Source: Gilvimarinus xylanilyticus
GTDB lineage: Bacteria > Pseudomonadota > Gammaproteobacteria > Pseudomonadales > Cellvibrionaceae
Length of the DNA stretch: 64,000 bases
Direction of reading: 5' to 3'
Assembly: GCF_024195295.1 (NCBI RefSeq)
Contig: NZ_JAMFTH010000001.1
Location: 1,240,001-1,304,000 of the forward strand
The position numbers and the translations under genes are program-made. The number at the start of each line of letters is the position of its first letter. The first letter of the stretch is position 1. Under the pieces are notes generated by a model that did no database searches, was not told the DNA's origin, and worked only from the letters and a program-made list of their open reading frames with translations. Of the stretch, positions 56,773 through 64,000 are shown in pieces.

Positions 56773-58680
56773 TTACAGCAACAAGCGACGAACATCGGCA
56801 ATGACTGCGGTCAAATAGGTGAAGAAACGACCGGCATCGGCGCCGTTAATTGCGCGGTGATCGTAGGACAAAGACAGTGGCAACATGTTGCGCGGCTCAA
56901 AGTCTTTACCATTCCACACGGGCTTCATCTGGGCGCGAGAAACACCCAAAATAGCCACCTCGGGCGCGTTAACGATAGGCGTAAAGCCATTGCCGCCCAT
57001 AGCACCCAAGCTGGAAATGGTGAAACAACCACCTTGCATGTCGGCAGCGGTCAACTTGCCATCGCGGGCTTTTTTAACCATGGCCGAAAAGTCATCGGCC
57101 AACTCCCACAGACCTTTTTTGTCCACGTCACGAATCACCGGAACCACCAAACCATTGGGGGTATCTACGGCCACACCAATGTGCACATACTTCTTCTGCA
57201 CCAGGTGCTCACCATCGTGATGAATAGACACATTAAAGCTGGGCTCGGCCACCAGGGCCGCGGCACAGGCTTTGAGCAAGAAGGGCAATGGAGTCAACTT
57301 GCTGCCACGCTTTTCCGCCTCGGCCTTCAAGCCTTTGCGGAAGGCTTCCAGCTCGGTAATGTCGGCATCGTCAAACTGGGTAACATGGGGAATGTTCAAC
57401 CAGTTGCGGACCATATTGTCTGAAGTGAGCTTTTTGATTTTGCTCATCTTCACGGTGTCAATTTCACCAAACTTGGCAAAATCCACCGCCGGAATCGCCG
57501 GGATGCCCGCGCCGCCAGACGCTGCGCCCTTGCCCTCTTGGCTGGCCGTGACAATGTTTTTCACATAGGCGCGCACATCGTCTTTGGTGATTCGACCGCG
57601 CGGGCCCGAGGCTTTGATTTTATCCAGGTCAGCGCCCATCTGACGCGCCAACTTGCGCACCGCGGGGCCGGCATAGGCACTGGAGCTGCTCTGGGCCACC
57701 TCGGTGTTGTCGGCCGTTACCGGCGAACCAGAAGTGGTAGTGCCTGCTTCGGGTGCAGACGCTTTTTGCGGCGCCGGCTCCGATTTTTGTGCCGGTACAG
57801 GTGCCGCACTGGCTTCACCTTCAAGCTGACAAATCACATCGCCCTGTGAGACCTTATCGCCTTCTTTGAGCGACATTTTCACGATTTTACCAGCGGCCGG
57901 AGACGGAATCTCCATGGACGCTTTATCGGTTTCCAGCACGATCAGGGTATCGCCCTCGCCCACTTCGTCGCCTTCGGCCACGGAGACTTCAATAACGTCA
58001 ACGCCTTCGGCGCCGCCGATATCCGGCACAGGTACATCCTCAACACCACCGCCAGAGCTTTGCTGGGCAGGGGCGGATTCAGAGGCCTGAGGCTCGGGAG
58101 CGGCAGAGGCTTCACTCTCCCCACCTTCAGACGTCATTACGCCCAAGGTGTCACCCTGAGATACCTTATCGCCCTCTTTAAGCGCTAAACTGACAATCTT
58201 ACCGTCGGCCGGTGCAGGCACTTCCAGAGATGCTTTATCGGTTTCCAGCACTACCAGCGAGTCACCTTCAGAGACTTCATCGCCAGCGGCTACACAAATT
58301 TCGATCACGTCGACATTTTCCGATCCGCCCAGATCGGGAATGGTAATGGTTTGTTCGGCACTCGCACTGCTTTTACTGGCAGGCTTTTGCTGGGCGGGCT
58401 CGGGCTTTTCTTGAGCGGGTTCAGGCTCTGGTGAACTTTCACCCTCGGCCTCAACCTCGACGATCACATCGCCTTCAGAGACCTTATCGCCCTCTTTGAC
58501 TTTAATGGCGGTTACTTTACCGGCCACAGTGCTGGGCACTTCCATGGACGCTTTGTCGGTTTCCAGAACCACCAGCGAATCTTCCAGCTCAACGGTATCG
58601 CCTACGGCCACCGAAATCTCAATGACGTCTACGTTTTCCGAGCCACCAATATCGGGGACTTTTACTGATTCAATTGCCAC
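56773..58680 (-). CDS. aceF: pyruvate dehydrogenase E2 (dihydrolipoamide acetyltransferase)
   Basis: A 635-residue core subunit of the pyruvate dehydrogenase complex. It has three lipoyl domains with lipoyl lysines at about 43, 149 and 253, each in an ETDKAS motif, joined by Ala/Pro/Glu linkers. A peripheral-subunit-binding domain (AGPAVRKLARQMGADLDKIK, about 340-375) and the catalytic domain with the SYDHRAINGADAGRF active-site His follow. The start is a GTG with GAGGAG upstream. No lpd gene is in the window. Confidence 0.97.
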   Translation of the reverse strand: MAIESVKVPDIGGSENVDVIEISVAVGDTVELEDSLVVLETDKASMEVPSTVAGKVTAIKVKEGDKVSEGDVIVEVEAEGESSPEPEPAQEKPEPAQQKPASKSSASAEQTITIPDLGGSENVDVIEICVAAGDEVSEGDSLVVLETDKASLEVPAPADGKIVSLALKEGDKVSQGDTLGVMTSEGGESEASAAPEPQASESAPAQQSSGGGVEDVPVPDIGGAEGVDVIEVSVAEGDEVGEGDTLIVLETDKASMEIPSPAAGKIVKMSLKEGDKVSQGDVICQLEGEASAAPVPAQKSEPAPQKASAPEAGTTTSGSPVTADNTEVAQSSSSAYAGPAVRKLARQMGADLDKIKASGPRGRITKDDVRAYVKNIVTASQEGKGAASGGAGIPAIPAVDFAKFGEIDTVKMSKIKKLTSDNMVRNWLNIPHVTQFDDADITELEAFRKGLKAEAEKRGSKLTPLPFLLKACAAALVAEPSFNVSIHHDGEHLVQKKYVHIGVAVDTPNGLVVPVIRDVDKKGLWELADDFSAMVKKARDGKLTAADMQGGCFTISSLGAMGGNGFTPIVNAPEVAILGVSRAQMKPVWNGKDFEPRNMLPLSLSYDHRAINGADAGRFFTYLTAVIADVRRLLL

Positions 58681-58707
58681 TGTAACTCCTCGCTACTTTT
58701 TGCTATC

Positions 58708-58801
58708 CGCCCGGGCTTGTGGCTCGGGCGCAGTTTATCCATTGATCTTGCAGCCGCCTTGGCGGCTACTGGTCGCGGTAGCGACTAAACGGTCAATGGA
58801 T
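58708..58801 (-). other. structured aceE-aceF junction (branched hairpins)
   Basis: ATCCATTGA (58737-58745) pairs perfectly with TCAATGGAT (58793-58801), which lies in the last aceE codons. Inside are AGCCGC/GCGGCT (58752-58757, 58762-58767) and GTCGC/GCGAC (58772-58776, 58781-58785), giving a three-way-junction shape. A separate stem CGCCCG/CGGGCG (58708-58713, 58725-58730) lies closer to aceF. No T-run follows, so RNA processing or stability control is more likely than termination. Confidence 0.6.
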
Positions 58802-61433
58802 CGGCTTTATCCTGATCGATACCAAATTGCTTGATGGCTTTGGCAACCACGTCCGCTTTTACCTTGCCTTCATCGGCCAGCGACTTAAGCGCGGCGATAA
58901 CGACAAACTCACGGCTGACTTCAAAGAAGTGACGCAACTTTTCACGCGAGTCACTGCGACCGAAACCATCGGTACCCAAAACAGTGTAAGTGCCCGGAAT
59001 GTAGGGGCGCAGCTGCTCGGAGTAGTTCTTCATGTAGTCGGTGGCAATTACAAACGGACCGTCTTTGCCTTCCAACTGTTCGGTCACATACGCCTTGCGC
59101 GGTTTTTCCGTGGGGTGCAACATGTTCCAGCGATCCACCGCCTGGCCGTTACGGGTCAGCTCATTCACACTGGTAACGCTCCACACATCCGCTTCTACAC
59201 TAAAGTCCTTACGCAGAATTTCAGCCGCGGCGCGCACTTCGTTCAAGATGGTACCAGAGCCCATCAGCTGAACACGGTTTTTCTTCTTGCTGGTGCCTTT
59301 CTCCAGCTGATAAATCCCCTTAATGATGCCCTCTTCTGCACCTTCCGGCATATCCGGGTGCGAGTAGTTTTCGTTCATCAAGGTGATGTAGTAGTAGCAG
59401 TTTTCTTTGTCCTGATACATGCGCTTCAGGCCATCCTGAACGACTACCGCCACTTCGTAGGAATAAGTGGGATCATAGGTGCGGCAATTGGGGATGGTGT
59501 TTGCCAAAATCAGGCTGTGGCCATCCTGGTGCTGCAAGCCCTCACCGTTCAAGGTGGTGCGACCGGCGGTACCGCCCAGCAAGAAGCCGCGCGCTTGAGC
59601 ATCGCCTGCCAGCCAGGCCAGATCACCGATGCGCTGGAAGCCGAACATAGAATAGTAAATGTAGAAAGGCAGCAATGGCTTTTCATGATTGCTGTAAGAC
59701 GTTGCCGCCGCAACCCAGGCCGCCATAGATCCGGCTTCGTTAATGCCCTCTTCCAGAATCTGGCCCTTCTCGTGTTCTTTGTAGTACATGATCTGGCCGG
59801 CATCCTGCGGCGTGTACTTCTGGCCGAAGCGCGAGTAAATACCCACCTGACGGAACATGCCTTCCATACCAAAGGTGCGGGCTTCGTCGGGCACAATCGG
59901 TACCACCTGCTTGCCGACTTTTTTGTCTTTGATCAGGCTGTTTAACACCCGCACAAACGCCATAGTGGTGGAAATTTCGCGATCACCGGTGCTTTTCAGT
60001 TGCGCCTTAAAGGCATCCAGGGTGGGAATTTCCAGGGCTTCAAAATCGGCCTTGCGCGCGGGCAGATAACCGTTCAGCTCTTTGCGGCGCTCTTTCAGAT
60101 AGCGCATTTCCGCGCTGTCTTCTGCGGGACGATAGTAAGGAATACTTTCCAGATCTTTGTCTTCAATCGGGATATCAAAGCGATCGCGGAAAGTTTTCAG
60201 CGCATCCATATCCAGTTTTTTCACCTGGTGGGCGTTGTTTACCGCTTCACCGGTGGGGCCCATACCGTAACCTTTAACGGTCTGTGCCAGAATCACCGTG
60301 GGCTGACCTTTGGTGTTCACCGCATTGTGGTAGGCGTTATAAACCTTGTTGGCGTCGTGGCCACCGCGGGCTAAGCGCAGAATCTCATCGTCCGACAAGT
60401 CAGAGACCAGCTCCAGCAACTCGGGGTATTTACCAAAGAAATGCTCGCGGGTGTAGGCGCCACCATTGGCTTTGTAGTTCTGCATTTCACCGTCACAGAC
60501 TTCGTCCATGCGCTTTTGCAGCAGGCCGGTGGTGTCTTTTTCCAGCAGGCGATCCCAACCGGCACCCCACAGAACTTTAACCACGTTCCAGCCTGCACCG
60601 CGGAACACGCCTTCCAGCTCTTGCACAATTTTGGCGTTGCCACGTACAGGGCCGTCAAGGCGCTGCAGGTTACAGTTGATCACAAAGATCAGGTTTTCCA
60701 GTTTTTCGCGACCGGCCAATGCAATGGCGCCCAGGCTTTCCGGCTCGTCACACTCACCGTCGCCCAAGAAGGCCCAAATTTTACGATCGGCCATATCCGA
60801 CAGGCCGCGCTGGTGCATGTACTGCATCACATGCGCTTGATAGATCGCGCCAATGGGGCCCAAGCCCATGGATACAGTGGGGAACTGCCAGTAGTCCGGC
60901 ATCAACCAGGGGTGCGGGTAAGAAGAAAGACCCTTGCCGTCGACTTCACGGCGGAAGTTATCCAACTGCTCTTCGGTCAGACGGCCCTCAACGTATGAGC
61001 GCGCGTACATACCGGGCGAGCTGTGGCCCTGAAAATAAACCAGATCGCCGGGGCCGTTTTCATTGCCGCGGAAAAAGTGGTTAAAGCCCACTTCGTACAA
61101 AGTGGCCGCCGAGGAGAAAGAAGCAATATGACCGCCCAGCTCGTCCGCGCTCTTATTGGCACGCACCACCATCGCAATCGCGTTCCAGCGAATAATCGAG
61201 CGGATTTTCTGCTCAATGTAATGATCGCCGGGGCTTTGAATTTCTTTGGAGGGGGGGATGGTGTTGCGGTAGGGAGTGGTAATGGCCGATGGCTGATCAA
61301 TACCGTGATCGGCCGCGGACTCTGACAGGCTCTTCAGAAGAAATGCAGCACGCTCTTTACCGACGTGACGAACTACAGAATCGAGGGCATCGCGCCACTC
61401 TCGGGTTTCCAGAGCATCTTGATCTTCTATCAT
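58785..61433 (-). CDS. aceE: pyruvate dehydrogenase E1 component
   Basis: An 882-residue homodimeric thiamine-diphosphate enzyme that decarboxylates pyruvate and acetylates E2 lipoyl groups. The ThDP motif runs from GDGECDEPES to NLIFVINCNLQRLDG. HSSPGMYARSYVEGRL and EGLQHQDGHS are family hallmarks. The ATG at 61433 has GAGGAGA upstream. It precedes aceF and uses the cofactor made by the thi genes elsewhere in the window. The 276 bases upstream (to 61709) hold no gene. Confidence 0.97.
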   Translation of the reverse strand: MIEDQDALETREWRDALDSVVRHVGKERAAFLLKSLSESAADHGIDQPSAITTPYRNTIPPSKEIQSPGDHYIEQKIRSIIRWNAIAMVVRANKSADELGGHIASFSSAATLYEVGFNHFFRGNENGPGDLVYFQGHSSPGMYARSYVEGRLTEEQLDNFRREVDGKGLSSYPHPWLMPDYWQFPTVSMGLGPIGAIYQAHVMQYMHQRGLSDMADRKIWAFLGDGECDEPESLGAIALAGREKLENLIFVINCNLQRLDGPVRGNAKIVQELEGVFRGAGWNVVKVLWGAGWDRLLEKDTTGLLQKRMDEVCDGEMQNYKANGGAYTREHFFGKYPELLELVSDLSDDEILRLARGGHDANKVYNAYHNAVNTKGQPTVILAQTVKGYGMGPTGEAVNNAHQVKKLDMDALKTFRDRFDIPIEDKDLESIPYYRPAEDSAEMRYLKERRKELNGYLPARKADFEALEIPTLDAFKAQLKSTGDREISTTMAFVRVLNSLIKDKKVGKQVVPIVPDEARTFGMEGMFRQVGIYSRFGQKYTPQDAGQIMYYKEHEKGQILEEGINEAGSMAAWVAAATSYSNHEKPLLPFYIYYSMFGFQRIGDLAWLAGDAQARGFLLGGTAGRTTLNGEGLQHQDGHSLILANTIPNCRTYDPTYSYEVAVVVQDGLKRMYQDKENCYYYITLMNENYSHPDMPEGAEEGIIKGIYQLEKGTSKKKNRVQLMGSGTILNEVRAAAEILRKDFSVEADVWSVTSVNELTRNGQAVDRWNMLHPTEKPRKAYVTEQLEGKDGPFVIATDYMKNYSEQLRPYIPGTYTVLGTDGFGRSDSREKLRHFFEVSREFVVIAALKSLADEGKVKADVVAKAIKQFGIDQDKADPLTV

Positions 61434-61709
61434 TTAATTCTCCTCAGTCATGCGCCTTTTGAGCACATTTAGACAATGCGTTAGCACCAACGCGGACCTA
61501 GCCTGGCAGGATAAATACCAGTGGCCTCGCCCCCATTTAGCACTGACTTTCGCAGGGTTTACCCCTAGGGCCTATTGACCCTAGCAGGGGCCGAAAAATG
61601 CGCGAATTCTTACACATTTACGGCTTTTTTGCTAGTCCCGCCCCCCAACAGGCGGCGGAAAACCAATTTCGGTACAAAATTTGCTCAGCCGGACGATTTT
61701 TCGCTCAGC

Positions 61710-64000
61710 TTAGGGCAAGCGGTAGCCCGCCTCAATAATCTTGTGCGCTTCACCATAGGCCTCAAATGACGGCATGGTGCTGATATCTATGGCTTTTTGT
61801 CCTATCAAGCGTTTCGCGAAGCGCTCAATAGAAGCCGAGTTTAAGGCCGCCACAGCGGTGCGTTCATCACCGCGGTAAGCTTGTCGCACACTGCGCCAGA
61901 GCGACTCGTCCAGCCAAGTATCAACGGACTGGCGCCCCTCAAGGCTCCGTCCCAAACTCGCTTTAATTCCTTGTAACTGACCGCCTATATCTGGCTCATC
62001 CAGGCGCGATTGCACTGCCTTTAAAACGTCCTCCACCTCGACATCCGGAGCGAGCGTGAAGATGAGGCCGGGCCGACCAGCAATGGGATAATAGTGCGCT
62101 TGCAACGCCACCGAAGAGCGCTCCGAGCCAGACTCAACACTCAAAAGCTCACCATCAAGCAATCGCGCCAACGCTAGGGTAAAAACCCGGTCTCGCTCAC
62201 CGTCGCCGGGTGCCTGCAAATAAACACGCAGGCGCTGATCGCGCGCAACCGCCAACAACCCCGATTGATCACCCACCACCAGCCCGGCGGGCTGGGCCTC
62301 GGGGGCGTTATCACTCAGAAAATAATGTTCCGCCAGGGCCTCCAAGCGCTGCGCCTCCTGGCGATACATATCGCCCACCATAAGCGCCTCAACCCGTCCG
62401 ACCGGCGGCGCCGTTTTCAGCGATTGCGCATCCAGCGCCACAAGCGCCTGGCGCAAAGAGTCTCCGGACCAGGCGGGCCGATAGTGCCACTGCAACAAGG
62501 GGTCATAATAAATGGGGTGAAGCAGCCCGTCTGCGGCGCCCGCAAGCGCCTGCAAAACGCGATCGCGGGCCGACTCCCAGTTCTGTAACAGCGGCCAGGC
62601 ATCGCTGTAGATTTGGCCCATGCGGTTAAGCATTAATCCCATTTGGCTATTGTAACCAGTCACCTGAACATCCAGACCTAAAGGGTGTGCCTGGACACGG
62701 TAATCGGCTCCGGCCATCCTGGCGTCAAACAAGGCGTTGTTCAGCGCATCGGCGTAAAGGCGTGACCACACCAGCGCCCTAGCGGCACTGTCGGCACTTG
62801 CGTTGGGACCGTTGTAAATCAATCGCAGGTATACGCTTGCCAAGGGCATGCGCGTGCTCTCGGGGCGGCTGTACCAGGCCCGAACCTTGTCTGTATCCGC
62901 CAGCACCGATACTCCGGCACCGCCTCCCCCCGCAAGCAACTGCGACTCTTTCATCGCCAACCGCTGGGGCACAAAGTTATTGGCCTCGGGCAGCGTCAGC
63001 TTACGCTTTACAGAGAGTTTAATATCCGGGTAGATTTCCAGAGCTTCGCGCAGCTGGTAAGGCGTGCGGGTGTCGAGTGTGCGAGCATCGAGGTCACCGC
63101 CGCGGTAGGAGCGCATGACCGCCAGGTTTTCCACTCTCAACTGCGCCAACAGCTCGCGATTGCGCTTTTCCTTAAAATCTCCCAGCTCATAGGGCGAGCT
63201 CAGCACCCGCTCCACATCCACCGCATGCATACGTGTGACCAGGCGCCGTAAATCGCGCGGGTTGCGCCACTGGTGGTAAGTGAAATCGTAACGAGCCGAG
63301 CGCGCCAGTTCTTGATAACGCCAGGATTCCAGACCGTGCAAACGAATTTGCTCAAGCTGATACATCAACAACGCGCCTATCTGCTCGTGAGCCTTGAGCC
63401 CTAAATCCGTAAGCGCAATCGTCACACGATACTCAGACGCGTTTTCGCCCTTTGCATACCACTGCGTCTGAATACCGAGGGCCCAGCCCAAATCGGCCAA
63501 CAGCGCTGCCAAACTTCCCGGCCCTTGATGTTGCAGCAAGTAAGAGATTAGCGCCAATCCCTTACGGGTATCGGGCGTTGCAGCCTCGGGCAAGAAAAAC
63601 GAAAACTGCAGCTCGGGCGGCGCATCGGTAATGGCGTCTACCGCGACCGGGAACTCTTGGTCTTGCCATGGAATAGCCGCCGCGTTTTCAGAAGACGACT
63701 TCTCGACTTTGCCTAAATCGGCCAAAACATCGCCCAAATGCTTTTCCAGCCGATCCAAAGAGGCAGAAGTGCGCACCACCAAGCGGGCGTGATTGGGTGT
63801 ATAGAATTCGCGAATAAACGCTTCCAGCTCGGGCTTAACATGCTCAAGCTGCACCAAGCTCGCCGAGGGACCCAGTGCAGCAACAGGCTTACTCGCTACC
63901 GTGCGCAATACATCGTCGCGGCGTTCTGACGCCGACACCTGGCGCGGCGAGCGCATTAAGGTCGCCAAGCGCTGCTGGCCTTCGGCAATATTTTTAGGCG
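61710..64000 (-). CDS. M16-family metallopeptidase (insulinase/pitrilysin type), N-terminus outside the window
   Basis: The visible 763 residues are the C-terminal three quarters of a large M16 peptidase. The frame is open through base 64000, so the gene starts beyond the window and the TTG at 63968 is internal. Segments such as FIREFYTPNHARLVVRTSAS, FFLPEAATPDTRKGLALISYLL and GPGSLAALLADLGWALGIQ match the pitrilysin/insulysin family, with the later inactive domains (LRLIYNGPNAS, SADSAARALVWSRLYADALN). The zinc HxxEH site should lie in the missing part. No signal peptide can be judged. Confidence 0.85.
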   Translation of the reverse strand, partial: PKNIAEGQQRLATLMRSPRQVSASERRDDVLRTVASKPVAALGPSASLVQLEHVKPELEAFIREFYTPNHARLVVRTSASLDRLEKHLGDVLADLGKVEKSSSENAAAIPWQDQEFPVAVDAITDAPPELQFSFFLPEAATPDTRKGLALISYLLQHQGPGSLAALLADLGWALGIQTQWYAKGENASEYRVTIALTDLGLKAHEQIGALLMYQLEQIRLHGLESWRYQELARSARYDFTYHQWRNPRDLRRLVTRMHAVDVERVLSSPYELGDFKEKRNRELLAQLRVENLAVMRSYRGGDLDARTLDTRTPYQLREALEIYPDIKLSVKRKLTLPEANNFVPQRLAMKESQLLAGGGGAGVSVLADTDKVRAWYSRPESTRMPLASVYLRLIYNGPNASADSAARALVWSRLYADALNNALFDARMAGADYRVQAHPLGLDVQVTGYNSQMGLMLNRMGQIYSDAWPLLQNWESARDRVLQALAGAADGLLHPIYYDPLLQWHYRPAWSGDSLRQALVALDAQSLKTAPPVGRVEALMVGDMYRQEAQRLEALAEHYFLSDNAPEAQPAGLVVGDQSGLLAVARDQRLRVYLQAPGDGERDRVFTLALARLLDGELLSVESGSERSSVALQAHYYPIAGRPGLIFTLAPDVEVEDVLKAVQSRLDEPDIGGQLQGIKASLGRSLEGRQSVDTWLDESLWRSVRQAYRGDERTAVAALNSASIERFAKRLIGQKAIDISTMPSFEAYGEAHKIIEAGYRLP

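Noticed and set aside
58827-59945. Long open frame of 372 codons on the strand opposite aceE
   Set aside because: It is fully covered by the highly conserved aceE gene and shows no recognisable domain; it reflects codon bias of aceE.

Overview
The window looks like a chromosomal segment of a marine or environmental gammaproteobacterium close to the Cellvibrionales/Pseudomonadales. This rests on gene order (suhB-trmJ-iscR, then ndk-rlmN-pilW-rodZ-ispG-hisS-yfgM-bamB-der, then xseA/guaB-guaA; queA-tgt-secDF; lptFG/pepA-holC; aceE-aceF) and on the protein sequences. The rank is an inference, since no rRNA is present. Most of the window is dense, well-conserved housekeeping DNA. No CRISPR array, insertion sequence or prophage was seen.

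Layout. 1-1567: 3' part of a PAS-GGDEF-EAL protein. 1599-7300: an accessory stretch with small zinc-ribbon membrane proteins, a HAD phosphatase, a methyltransferase gene broken by one in-frame TAA, a hipBA toxin-antitoxin pair, a GIY-YIG/DUF4357 protein, and a non-coding block of nested palindromes. 7300-10615: an AsmA-like protein, a coiled-coil protein, an FMN glutamate-synthase-like enzyme and a DUF3806 protein. 10797-14540: YceI-like lipoprotein, guaA, guaB. 14719-18405: xseA, then a TPP riboswitch driving thiO-thiS-thiG. 18437-28480: a long minus-strand series (AEC transporter, der, bamB, yfgM, hisS, ispG, rodZ, pilW, rlmN, ndk).

28670-36513: a complete SUF iron-sulfur assembly operon (iscR, an IscS-type desulfurase, sufB, C, D, S, A, T, E). 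It sits where pseudomonads carry the isc operon, and an IscR-type operator lies in front of iscR. 36670-38486: trmJ and suhB, divergent. 38517-40550: a soluble PAS-PAS hybrid histidine kinase. 40647-46026: secF, secD, tgt, queA, with no yajC between tgt and secD. 46136-46222: tRNA-Leu(CAA). 46342-49312: egtB-egtD (ergothioneine) coupled to an unusual PhzF-like gene. 49395-50785: a degenerate cyclase-FHA protein and an RDD membrane protein. 50782-52925: lptG, lptF. 53129-55491: pepA, holC and a small unknown gene. 55488-56681: a sugar-efflux-type MFS transporter. 56773-61433: aceF and aceE. 61710-64000: an M16 peptidase cut by the window end.

The main points for a second look are DNA/RNA structures beside housekeeping genes: palindromes in the guaB and ndk promoters, a branched fold between aceE and aceF, and hairpins covering the thiO and egtB ribosome binding sites. 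Others are the SUF-for-ISC exchange, the egtD-coupled PhzF-like gene, the cyclase-FHA protein lacking its catalytic arginine, and the nonsense-interrupted methyltransferase. I did not find a clearly new multi-gene system; the egtB-egtD-PhzF-like and cyclase/FHA-RDD pairs are the best candidates.
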